Source of the DNA: Caulobacter sp.
GTDB lineage: Bacteria > Pseudomonadota > Alphaproteobacteria > Caulobacterales > Caulobacteraceae
Direction of reading: 5' to 3'
Assembly (NCBI GenBank): GCA_028291265.1
Contig: JAQGIK010000143.1
Span: 91,342 to 155,341, forward strand
DNA: 64,000 nt
The translations under genes and the position numbers were made by a program. The notes beneath the pieces are model-generated. The model had not been told where the DNA came from and searched no databases. It saw only the letters and a program-made list of their open reading frames with translations. Shown here in pieces: positions 35,071 through 43,212 of this stretch; positions within the stretch are counted from its first letter, which is position 1; each line of letters opens with the position of its first letter.

Positions 35071-36672
35071 TCAGACCGGCTCGGCGGCCAATTGGCGTCG
35101 GAGCGTGACCTTCTGGACCTTGCCGCTGGCGGTGCGGGGAAACTCATCGAGGATCACCAGCCGCTCCGGCGTTTTCTGGCGCGCGACGCCGAAGTCCCGG
35201 AAGGCGCGGTCCACCTCCTCAAGGCCCAGCCCGGCCCCCGGCGCCATGCGCAGGAACACGCAGACCTTTTCCCCCAGCCGCTCGTCCGGCATCGCCACGG
35301 CGGCCGCCTCCACGACCCCGGGCAGCCGCAGCATCAGGTCCTCCACCTCGCGGGACGAGATATTCTCGCCGCCGCGGATGATGATGTCCTTCTTACGGTC
35401 GGTGATGGTCAGCAGGCCCTCGCGGTCCAGCCGGCCGATGTCGCCGGTGCGGTACCAGCGGCCTGGCAGGAAGGCCTCGGCGTTAAGCGCCTCGTCGGTG
35501 TAGCCGAGGAACATCTCCGGCCCCCGGGTGGCCACCTCGCCCTCATACCCGATCGGCAGGTCGTCGCCTGCGTCATCGACGATGCGGATCTCGCAGCCCA
35601 GGGCGGCCGGGCCGTCGGTGGTCATGCGCTGGACCAGGGAATCCGTGGAGGCGCCGCGGGTCACCGTCGGGTGTTCGGAACTGCCGTAGCGGCGATAGAA
35701 GTGGACGCCCATGCCCTCGGCCCGGGCCACCATCGACTGCGGCACAGTCGCGCCGCCACCCCCGCAGTCGGTCAGCGACGAGAGATCGGCCTGCGACGCC
35801 TCGGCGGCATCCATCAACGACATGTAGTGATAGGGCGTGCCCGACAGGTGAGTGATCTGTTCGGCCTGAAGCAGGCCCACGGCGGCCTTCGGGTCCCAGT
35901 GGTCGAACAGGACCGTAGTCTGGCCGATGACCGCGTGGCCGATCATGCTGTTGGCGCCGGCGACATGCCCGGCCGGAAACGGCGACAGCCGTCGCACGGT
36001 CCCGCCGCCGCTCATGTAGGTCTGCCAGAATTCGGCCAGCAGGCCATTATGGGAATGGCGGACGCCCTTGGGCGCGGCGGTGGTGCCCGAGGTGTAGATC
36101 ATGAAGCCGACATCGCCGGGATCGATGGCCGGCGGCGGCCCCGGGTCGAAGCCGGCGGCGGTGAAAGCGTCCCAGCCGACCATGCCCTCAGGGGCTTCTC
36201 CGACCACGACGATAGCCTTGAGATGCGGCGTCGGGCCCAGCCGGCGAACGCGGGCCACATAGTCGGTCTTACGCCATTGGGCCGGGATGACCAGCACCGC
36301 GGCCCGGGAGTCGTTGAGGATATGGGTCAGCTCGTGCTCGCCGTAGATCGGCACCACCGGCATGATCACCGCGCCCAGCCGGGCGATCCCCTGGTAGAGC
36401 TGGGCGGTTTCCAGCCAGTTGGGGAGCTGCACCGCCACAGGATCCCCCGCCTGAACGCCGAGGCTCTTCAGGGCCCCCGCCAGGCGTAGTCCCTCGGCCC
36501 GGATGTCGGCCAGGCGAGCCCGCACCGGATGTTCGGCCGAATGGATGATCAACTGCGCGTCCGGGCTGGCCTCGGCGGTCGTGTCGAAGGCCTGCTCAAG
36601 GCTGATGTCGCGCCACAGGCCCGCCTCTCGCCAGCGGCGCTCCATCGCCCTCGTCTCGTCACCCCTGCCCAT
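35071..36672 (-). CDS. AMP-forming acyl-CoA ligase
   Basis: A 533-residue ANL ligase. ATG 36672 is chosen because GGAG lies five to six bases upstream; a frame extending to 36753 lacks such a site. P-loop YTSGTTAAPKGV, then YGSSEHPT, GYTDEALNAE, TGDIGRLDREG and the terminal catalytic lysine region PRTASGKVQKVTL are all intact. It is a canonical cyclohexanecarboxylate/fatty acid-type ligase and is not close to those at 9735 and 15988. It is divergent from the SDR-SDR-CoA-transferase operon. Confidence 0.9.
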   Translation of the reverse strand: MGRGDETRAMERRWREAGLWRDISLEQAFDTTAEASPDAQLIIHSAEHPVRARLADIRAEGLRLAGALKSLGVQAGDPVAVQLPNWLETAQLYQGIARLGAVIMPVVPIYGEHELTHILNDSRAAVLVIPAQWRKTDYVARVRRLGPTPHLKAIVVVGEAPEGMVGWDAFTAAGFDPGPPPAIDPGDVGFMIYTSGTTAAPKGVRHSHNGLLAEFWQTYMSGGGTVRRLSPFPAGHVAGANSMIGHAVIGQTTVLFDHWDPKAAVGLLQAEQITHLSGTPYHYMSLMDAAEASQADLSSLTDCGGGGATVPQSMVARAEGMGVHFYRRYGSSEHPTVTRGASTDSLVQRMTTDGPAALGCEIRIVDDAGDDLPIGYEGEVATRGPEMFLGYTDEALNAEAFLPGRWYRTGDIGRLDREGLLTITDRKKDIIIRGGENISSREVEDLMLRLPGVVEAAAVAMPDERLGEKVCVFLRMAPGAGLGLEEVDRAFRDFGVARQKTPERLVILDEFPRTASGKVQKVTLRRQLAAEPV

Positions 36673-36711
36673 AACCGCTCCGACCGCGCGCAAATCCGCC
36701 AGTCCTGGATA

Positions 36712-36732
36712 GGGTCGCTCGCCCCGCGACCC
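36712..36732. promoter_or_regulatory. Dyad GGGTCGC-N7-GCGACCC in a divergent promoter
   Basis: A perfect 7-base inverted repeat lies 40 bases upstream of the ligase start (36672) and 148 bases from the SDR start (36880). It may be an operator or a hairpin in the ligase leader. The rest of the 207-base gap shows no gene. Confidence 0.4.
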
Positions 36733-36879
36733 CAAAGACGGAAACCCCGCCACCTATGAGAATTGGGCCTCAAGCCCTCACGCCGGGTGCAAATCCCCTC
36801 AATCGCGATCCCCTGCGTATTGGTTCGCCCCGCCCCGGACCTGTGACTATGGCTCCGACGATTTTCCGGAGACACCTGC

Positions 36880-37746
36880 TTGTCCAACGCCATGGTCCCC
36901 GACATTCCACCGGGCGCAGACGCGCCCTTCCTGCCGCCAGGAACCCTGGCCGGACAGGTCGCCCTGGTCACCGGCGGCGGCTCCGGCCTCGGCCTTGCCA
37001 TGGCCCTGGCCTTTGCCCGGGCCGGCGCCGACATCGCCGTGCTGGGCCGCTCGGCCGAGCGGTGCGCGGACGGCGTGGCCCAGATCGCGGCCCTGGGCGT
37101 GCGCGCCATCGCCTGCCCCGCTGATGTGAGAGATGAGGCCCAGGTCGCTCTCGCCTTCGACCGGGCGGAGGCGGAACTGGGTCCCGTGTCCATCCTGGCC
37201 AACAATGCCGGCGGCAATTTCGGGGTGCTGTCGGAGACGATGAGCGCCAGGGCCTGGCGCGCCGTCACCCAGATCGCCCTGGACGGCACCCTGTTCTGCT
37301 CGGCCGAGTTCGCCCGCCGCCGGATCGCGGCCGGGGGCGGCGGCGTCATCGTCAACAACGCCGCCAACTATGTCTGGACGGGCTTCCCTGGCGACGCCCA
37401 CTCCAGTTCCGCCAAGGCCGCCGTGGTGGCCCTCAGCGAAGCCCTGGCCCGCGAATGGGCGCCACACGGCATCCGGGTCAACAGCATCGCCATGGGCTTC
37501 TTTCCCCATTCTGCCAGCCCCGGCGGCATGGAACCGGAAAAGCTGGCGGCCCGCGGCCGCCAGCTACCGGTCGGCAGGGTGGCCCTGATGCATGAAGCCG
37601 GCTGGGCGGCGGCCCTGCTCTGCTCGCCGATGACGGCCACAGTCGCCGGCCAGTGCCTCCTACTCGACGGCGGCCATATGAACGCCTTCCGGGGCGTGGC
37701 CGACCCCGAGTTCATTCCGCCTCGCCAAAGGGAGCGCATCCTGTGA
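36880..37746 (+). CDS. SDR oxidoreductase, dienoyl/enoyl-CoA reductase-like
   Basis: A 288-residue SDR. The TTG start at 36880 is favoured because GGAG lies nine bases upstream; an ATG at 36892 is the alternative. The cofactor motif is TGGGSGLGLAMA and the structural motif NNAGGNFG. The catalytic region reads HSSSAKAAVVALSEALAREW, with Ser at the usual Tyr position, as in 2,4-dienoyl-CoA reductase and PECR. An acyl-CoA double-bond reductase is therefore likely. It overlaps the following SDR-like gene by 4 bases (GTGA). Confidence 0.86.
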   Translation: MSNAMVPDIPPGADAPFLPPGTLAGQVALVTGGGSGLGLAMALAFARAGADIAVLGRSAERCADGVAQIAALGVRAIACPADVRDEAQVALAFDRAEAELGPVSILANNAGGNFGVLSETMSARAWRAVTQIALDGTLFCSAEFARRRIAAGGGGVIVNNAANYVWTGFPGDAHSSSAKAAVVALSEALAREWAPHGIRVNSIAMGFFPHSASPGGMEPEKLAARGRQLPVGRVALMHEAGWAAALLCSPMTATVAGQCLLLDGGHMNAFRGVADPEFIPPRQRERIL

Positions 37747-38399
37747 CCGACCGTCCTGTGAACGGCCTTTACGCCCCCGACCTGTTTGCCGACGACAGCG
37801 TACTGATTGTTGGCGAGGGCCGCTGGACCGCCATCCTCGCGGCCGCCTATCGGGCGCGCGGCGCCCGGGTCGCCCTGGTCGGCTCCGGGGCGGACTCTGA
37901 CCTGACCCTTGCCGTCGAGGCTGGTGACGCCGCCGCCATCGACGCCGCCTTCCAGGCCATCGAATCGTCCCTGCCACCGGTCTCCACCCTGATTGTCGGC
38001 TCGCCGCCCCGCCGATCGACGCCCGGCGCCAGCCTGACCGTCGAGTCCTGGCGAGCCATCACCGGCCCGGGCTATGACGGCGTCTTTCTGTGGTGCGCCG
38101 GCTTCGCCCGGCGGCGCCTGGCAGGCGGCGGCCGAGGAACTATCCTGGCGTTGATGGACGAAGCCGAGGGCGATGGACTGGCGGCCGAAGCCGCGACCGC
38201 CGCCGGCGTCGCCAACCTGGTGCGAACCCTCGGGGCCGAGTGGGGCCGGGATGGCATCCGCACCAACGGCCTGTCGTCAAAGGCCTTCGGCGAAGACCGC
38301 TGGACGCAGGCCGGCGCCGACAGCCTGACGGCGATGTCGCTCTATCTGACTAGCCCCTACAGTGGCTTCGCCACCTGCGGCGTCCTCTCCATCGGCTGA
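37743..38399 (+). CDS. Degenerate SDR-like protein, probably not a normal dehydrogenase
   Basis: A 218-residue SDR-fold protein that starts at GTG 37743 inside the stop of the SDR upstream. It aligns with SDRs through LIVGEGRWTAILAAAY, WCAGFARRRL, TLGAEWGRDGIRTN and YLTSPYSGFATCG. The Gly-rich TGxxxGxG is reduced to VGEGRWTA, NNAG is replaced by VGSPPR, and the YxxxK site reads AEAATAAGVAN with neither Tyr nor Lys. It is likely catalytically inactive and may pair with the 36880 SDR as a structural or regulatory subunit. It is intact and in frame, so it is not an obvious pseudogene. Confidence 0.75.
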   Translation: MTDRPVNGLYAPDLFADDSVLIVGEGRWTAILAAAYRARGARVALVGSGADSDLTLAVEAGDAAAIDAAFQAIESSLPPVSTLIVGSPPRRSTPGASLTVESWRAITGPGYDGVFLWCAGFARRRLAGGGRGTILALMDEAEGDGLAAEAATAAGVANLVRTLGAEWGRDGIRTNGLSSKAFGEDRWTQAGADSLTAMSLYLTSPYSGFATCGVLSIG

Positions 38400-38417
38400 T
38401 CTTCGGAGTTCCTCGCC

Positions 38418-39617
38418 ATGACCACCGGCCCGTTTCGCGGCCTGCGCGTGCTCGACTTCGGCCGCTATATCGCCGGCCCCTTCTGCGCCACCCTGCTGGG
38501 CGACTATGGGGCGGACGTCATCCGGGTGGAACGCATCGGCGGCGGCGAGGACCGCAACCTCTATCCGGTCTCCGAAAGCGGCGACGGGGCGTTGTTCCTG
38601 CAGATGAGCCGCAACAAGCGGGCCATCACCCTCGACGCCCGGGCTCCGGGAGGCCGCGAGGTGTTCGAGGCGCTGGTGAAATCGGCCGATGTGGTGGTCG
38701 CTAACCTGCCGGGCGAGACCCTGCGCGACATGGGACTGGACTACGACAGCCTGCGCGCGCTCCGTCCAGACATCATCCTGACGGCGGTGACCGCCTTTGG
38801 CCCCACCGGTCCCTACGCCGGGCGGGTGGGGTTCGACGGCGTCGGCCAGGCGATGAGCGGCGCGGTGTATCTGTCGGGCCAGCCCGGCCAGCCGACCAAG
38901 GCCTTTCCGTCCTGGGTGGATTTCACCAGCGCCATGCTGGCGGCGGTGGCGACCATGGCGGCGATCCACGAACGCTCCCGCACCGGCCAGGGTCAGGAGG
39001 TGCAGGGCAGCCTGCTGGGCGCCGCCCTGACGGTGATGAACTTCCCGCTGATCGAACAGGCGCTGACCGGCGTTGACCGCGAGGCGACCGGCAACCGCGC
39101 CCAGTCCGGCGGGCCGGCCGACGCCTTCCAGACCCGCGACGGCTGGATCATGATCCAGGTGATCGGCGATCCGCTGTTCAAGCGATGGACCCGCCTGATC
39201 GGCGAGCCCCAGTGGCTTGAGGACCCGCGTTTCGCCAGCGATTCCCTGCGATCCGATAACGGCACCCTGTTAAGCGAACGCACCGCCCGCTGGGCCGCTG
39301 CCTTGACCACCGCCGAGGCGCTCGCCGCGCTGGCGGCCGCCAAAGTGCCCGGGGGGCCTATTCTGTCGCCCAGGCAGGCGCTGGACGATCCACACGTCCA
39401 ACAAAGTGGTCTGATGACGATGATGGACTTTCCCGGCGCCGACAGGCCGGCGCCCCTGACCATGACCGGGGCCACTCTGTCCGCCACCCCGGCGACTTTG
39501 CGCCGACGGGCGCCCCTACTCGACGAGCACACCGTAGAGGTGCTTCTTGAGCTTGGATTCGACGCCGCGCGGATCAGACAGCTCAATGCGAACGGTGCGG
39601 TTGGCGTCAGCGATTGA
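38418..39617 (+). CDS. Class III (CaiB/BaiF-type) CoA-transferase
   Basis: A 399-residue family III CoA-transferase, which moves CoA from an acyl-CoA donor to a free acid through an aspartyl thioester. It opens with LRVLDFGRYIAGPFCATLLGDYGADVIRVE; RNKRAITLD and AFGPTGPYAGRVGFD are also diagnostic. The catalytic Asp is probably Asp168 in SWVDFTSAM. It follows the SDR pair by 18 bases. The operon offers CoA activation without ATP alongside the ligase divergent to it. Confidence 0.92.
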   Translation: MTTGPFRGLRVLDFGRYIAGPFCATLLGDYGADVIRVERIGGGEDRNLYPVSESGDGALFLQMSRNKRAITLDARAPGGREVFEALVKSADVVVANLPGETLRDMGLDYDSLRALRPDIILTAVTAFGPTGPYAGRVGFDGVGQAMSGAVYLSGQPGQPTKAFPSWVDFTSAMLAAVATMAAIHERSRTGQGQEVQGSLLGAALTVMNFPLIEQALTGVDREATGNRAQSGGPADAFQTRDGWIMIQVIGDPLFKRWTRLIGEPQWLEDPRFASDSLRSDNGTLLSERTARWAAALTTAEALAALAAAKVPGGPILSPRQALDDPHVQQSGLMTMMDFPGADRPAPLTMTGATLSATPATLRRRAPLLDEHTVEVLLELGFDAARIRQLNANGAVGVSD

Positions 39618-39922
39618 TCCACGACCAAGTAGTGTTGGCTAACCGTGGCGTTGCCAAGCACCGGGGCACGCATGCCAACGGTCTCGGACTGCGGAGATGC
39701 CCGGAAGTATCGAAGTGAAATCGCTGATTTTAATCAGCCGGTCTAGATATCTCAGTTAGCGGCCAGCGAAACCGCGTTGTGGGCTCCTTAATGGGTCCGA
39801 CGACACTCGTGCTGCGCTTCTCGCCGATACGGGGATTGCTTCGGCCATCGCGGGTTCGCGATCCACCCTTCGACGGAGACCTTCTCCGCCATCCGGATCC
39901 GAAACGTTCAGGGTCTCGAAGA
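39618..39922. other. Non-coding gap with a small hairpin
   Basis: This 305-base stretch lies between the CoA-transferase and the aldehyde dehydrogenase remnant. It contains GCTGATTTTAATCAGC at 39723-39738, a perfect 7-base hairpin with a TT loop, not followed by a U-run. Base composition is less GC-rich than the flanks. I found no coding region and no recognisable transposase fragment. It may mark the edge of the catabolic island. Confidence 0.4.
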
Positions 39923-40975
39923 CTAGGCCAGTCCGCCGAGCGTGAAGGTCTTGAGCGACTGGTAGTCGACCAGGCCGTGGCTTGAGCCTGCGCGGCCGTA
40001 ACCGGATTGCTTGATGCCGCCGAACGGCGCCACCTCGGTCGAGATGGCGCCCTCGTTGACCGACACCATGGCGGCCTTCAGCGCCGAGGCCAGCCGCCAG
40101 GTCCGGGCCTGGTCCGGCGTATAGGCATAGGCGGCCAGGCCGTAGGGGCTGTCGTTGGCGAGGCGGGTGGCCTCGGCCTCGTCGTGGAAGCGGCGGCGGC
40201 GGCGACGGGGCCGAAGATTTCCTCGCAGCTGAGCGCCATGCCGGGGGTGACGTCGACGAGGATGGTGGGCGCCACGAAGTTGCCGCCGAGCGCGACCGGC
40301 CCCGGGGCCAGCCGCCGCGCGCCGGCCGCCTCGGCCTGGGCGACCAGATGGACAACCTTCTCGATGGCGCGGGGGTTGATCAGGGGGCCGATGTCTGCGG
40401 GTCCGTCGGCGGCCGGGCCGACGGTGAGGGCGGCGACGGCGGCGGTCAGCTTCTGGCAGAAGAGGTCGTGGACGCTGTCCTGGACCAGGATGCGGTTGGC
40501 GGCGATGCAGGCCTGGCCGGCGTTGCGGAACTTGGCCTTCATCAGGCCGGCGACGGCGGCATCGAGGTCGGCGTCCTCGAAGACCAGAAGGGCGCGTCGC
40601 CGCCCAGTTCGAGCGACAGGCGCTTGAGGGCGGCGGCCAGCAGGCGGCCGACGGCGGTGGAGCCGGTGAAGCTGATCTTGTGGACGCGCTCGTCGTCCAG
40701 CCAGGCGCGGGAGATGGCCGAGGTCGCTTCGCGGGAGGCCGGAACGATGTTGAGGACGCCGGGCGAGAAGCCGGCTTCTTCGGCCAGGGCGAACAGGGCC
40801 AGGGCGGTGAGCGGCGTGTCCTCGGCCGGCTTGGCGACGACGGTGCAGCCGGCGGCCAGGGCCGGAGCCAGCTTGCGGGCGATCATCGCCAGCGGGAAGT
40901 TCCAGGGGGCGATGACGGCGACGACGGCGACCGGCTCGCGCAGGGTGATCAGGCGGCGTCCTTGCCGACCTTCAT
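39923..40975 (-). pseudogene. Aldehyde dehydrogenase remnant, N-truncated and frameshifted
   Basis: Three minus-strand frames together read as one NAD(P)-dependent aldehyde dehydrogenase of the succinate-semialdehyde type. The first has LITLREPVAVVAVIAPWNFP, GSTAVGRLL and LSLELGGDAPF. One base appears lost near 40594, after which the next frame gives AKFRNAGQACIAANRI with the catalytic Cys and EEIFGPV. A second shift near 40195, in a GCC repeat, leads to the third frame with LANDSPYGLAAYAY, FGGIKQSGYGR and the stop at 39923. The N-terminal 100-120 residues are missing. Sequencing error cannot be excluded for the two single-base shifts. Confidence 0.8.
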
Positions 40976-41364
40976 CGGACCCGCTCGTGAATGGCGACCG
41001 CCGCCAGCGCACCGAGACGAGCCTCGCCGGCCCGCTCCTCGAGGCCGGCCGCGCCACGCCGGCCAAAGGCCGCGCCGAGCGCCCCGACACCATAGACGCG
41101 ATCAACCATCCGGCCCTCTGCACGACGCCTGCCCGCTCTGAAGTCGAGACACCGGGAGCGGTGGTTTCCGCCAGACCGAAGCGCCCAGGACACGCGGGGC
41201 GGTCGTCGCGACGCGGAGACCAGTTCGCGCCCGGCTGCCCGCACCGCGCGGATCTGAAAATGGAGACCACCCCATTAACCCCGCACGCCTCGATTCCCCT
41301 ACCACCGTTCGGTGTTTCGTGTTTTATTCTCGCGAGACGTGTCTTGCTATCGGGGGCTGAAAAC
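40976..41364. other. Gap before the alpha-dioxygenase operon, probable promoter
   Basis: This 389-base stretch lies between the 5' end of the aldehyde dehydrogenase remnant and the dioxygenase start. I could not recover the missing dehydrogenase N-terminus here in any frame. The perfect palindrome TCTCGCGAGA lies at 41328-41337 in a locally AT-richer patch, about 30 bases before the start, and is a candidate operator. The promoter of the seven-gene operon must lie here. Confidence 0.45.
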
Positions 41365-43212
41365 GTGGCGGATCTACTCGACACCGTAATGGGCGGGACG
41401 GCCCGGCTCCTCAGCCGGTTCCAGCCCTGGCACAAATATCCGACCCTGGTCGCGGTCGCGACCCTGGCCGGCCTGCGCGTCAACATGCGCCACGAGAACC
41501 TGTTCAACACCGAGACCGACCCGCAGCCGCTGAAGCCCGCGCCCCTGCCCGGCTCGATGGACGTGCGCGAGGCGCGCACCGCCGACGGCAGCTTCAACGA
41601 CCTGGCCAAGCCCTGGATGGGCATGGCCGACGCCCGGTTCGGCCGCAACATGCCCATCGAGCGGACGTTTGGGGAAGCCGACGACGCCCTGATGGAGCCC
41701 AACCCGCGGACGATCAGCAACCGGCTGCTGGCCCGCAAGGAATTCGTGCCCGTCCCTCACCTGAACACCCTGGCCGCCGCCTGGCTGCAGTTCATGGTCC
41801 ATGACTGGCTGAGCCACGGCGAGAACAACCCCGACGACCGCATCGAGATTCCCCTGCCGGACGGCGACAGCTGGCCGGACGGCAAGATGGAGGTGCTGAA
41901 GACCCTCAAGGCCGCCGACCGCGCCGGCGACGTCGGGCGGCCGCAGACCTACACCAACGTCGAGACCCACTGGTGGGACGCCTCGCAGATCTACGGCTCC
42001 TCCCTGAGGCGGCAGATCCTGGTGCGCAGCGACCCGATCACCGGGATGCTGCTGCAGGACGGCAAGCTGGCCCTGACCGCCGACGGCCACCTGCCGCTCG
42101 ATGTCGGGGCCCGGATCGACGGGCTGGAACTGGCCGGGGTCAACGGCAACTGGTGGGTCGGCCTGTCGGTCATGCACACCCTGTTCGTGCGCGAGCACAA
42201 CGCCGTCGTCGACCGGCTGAAGATCGAATACCCGGCCCAGAGCGGCGAGTGGCTGTTCCAGAAGGCGCGGCTGGTGATCTCGGCCCTGCTGGCCAAGATC
42301 CACACCGTCGAATGGACCCCGGCCCTGATGAACAGCCCCGAGGGCCGGCTGGCCATGCGGGCCAACTGGTGGGGCCTGGCCGGCGAGACCTTCTACCGGG
42401 CCTTCGGCCGCGGCGGCGAGAGCGAGATCCTGTTCGGGGTGGCCGGCTCGCCGGTCAACCACCACGCCGCCCCCTACGCCATGACCGAGGAGTTCGCGGC
42501 CTGCTACCGGATGCATCCGCTGATGCCCGACGACTACGATTTCCGGCGACACGGCAATGACGCCACCATCACCAAGCGCAACCTGATCGGCGTCGCCCGC
42601 GGCCGGGTCAGCGACCTCTATAAGGAGGTCGATTTCACCGACGTCCTCTATTCGCTGGCCACCAGCCACCCCGGCGCCCTCTGCCTGCACAACTATCCCA
42701 ACACCCTGCGCGAGCTGCCGCCCAAGCGGGCCAGCGACGTGCTGACCGATCTGGCCGCCACCGACATCCTGCGCGACCGCGAGCGGGGGGTGCCGCGCTA
42801 CTGCGAGTTCCGCCGGCATATGGGCATGCGGGTTCCCAAGACCTTCGCCGACCTGACCGACAACAAGGACTGGCAGAAGGAGCTGAAGGAGATCTACGGC
42901 GACGTGAAGAAGGTCGACCTGCTGGTCGGCACGCTGGCCGAGAGCCAGTGCAGCCGCAACGGCACGCCGCCGGGCTTCGGCTTCTCCGACACCGCCTTCC
43001 GCATCTTCATCCTGATGGCCACGCGGCGGATCAAGAGCGACCGGTTCTTCGGCGAGGACTTCAACGCCAAGGTCTACACCCCGGCCGGCTTCGCCTGGGT
43101 GCGCGACAACGGCATGCGCGACGTCATGCGCCGCCACGCCCCCGAACTGGCCGCCCACTTCGCCGACGCCCGCAGCATGTTCTTCCCCTGGGCCAAGGGA
43201 ACGGCGGGATGA
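41365..43212 (+). CDS. Haem alpha-dioxygenase (alpha-DOX) homologue
   Basis: A 615-residue protein of the animal-peroxidase/cyclooxygenase superfamily. Its motifs match plant fatty-acid alpha-dioxygenases closely: FGRNMP, RLLARKEF, WLQFMVHDW (distal His146), WWDASQIYGS, LFVREHN, ARLVISALLAKIHTVEWT, MRANWWGLAG and EEFAACYRMHPLMPD. The last holds Tyr381 and His384, matching the catalytic tyrosyl radical and the proximal haem ligand. Such enzymes add O2 at C2 of fatty acids; the 2-hydroperoxide can lose CO2 to give an aldehyde one carbon shorter. GTG 41365 is chosen after a GGGGG stretch; ATG 41389 is the alternative. No signal peptide is evident. First gene of seven. Confidence 0.88.
   Translation: MADLLDTVMGGTARLLSRFQPWHKYPTLVAVATLAGLRVNMRHENLFNTETDPQPLKPAPLPGSMDVREARTADGSFNDLAKPWMGMADARFGRNMPIERTFGEADDALMEPNPRTISNRLLARKEFVPVPHLNTLAAAWLQFMVHDWLSHGENNPDDRIEIPLPDGDSWPDGKMEVLKTLKAADRAGDVGRPQTYTNVETHWWDASQIYGSSLRRQILVRSDPITGMLLQDGKLALTADGHLPLDVGARIDGLELAGVNGNWWVGLSVMHTLFVREHNAVVDRLKIEYPAQSGEWLFQKARLVISALLAKIHTVEWTPALMNSPEGRLAMRANWWGLAGETFYRAFGRGGESEILFGVAGSPVNHHAAPYAMTEEFAACYRMHPLMPDDYDFRRHGNDATITKRNLIGVARGRVSDLYKEVDFTDVLYSLATSHPGALCLHNYPNTLRELPPKRASDVLTDLAATDILRDRERGVPRYCEFRRHMGMRVPKTFADLTDNKDWQKELKEIYGDVKKVDLLVGTLAESQCSRNGTPPGFGFSDTAFRIFILMATRRIKSDRFFGEDFNAKVYTPAGFAWVRDNGMRDVMRRHAPELAAHFADARSMFFPWAKGTAG

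Noticed and set aside
36892..37746. ATG 36892 as the SDR start
   Set aside because: The ribosome-binding GGAG is 21 bases away, whereas TTG 36880 is spaced correctly; kept only as an alternative.
39618..39922. Insertion-sequence remnant
   Set aside because: The gap has a small hairpin and altered composition, but no terminal repeats, target duplication or transposase fragment could be seen.
41374..43158. A minus-strand frame of 594 codons opposite alpha-DOX
   Set aside because: It has no motif, while the plus-strand product has a complete alpha-DOX signature.
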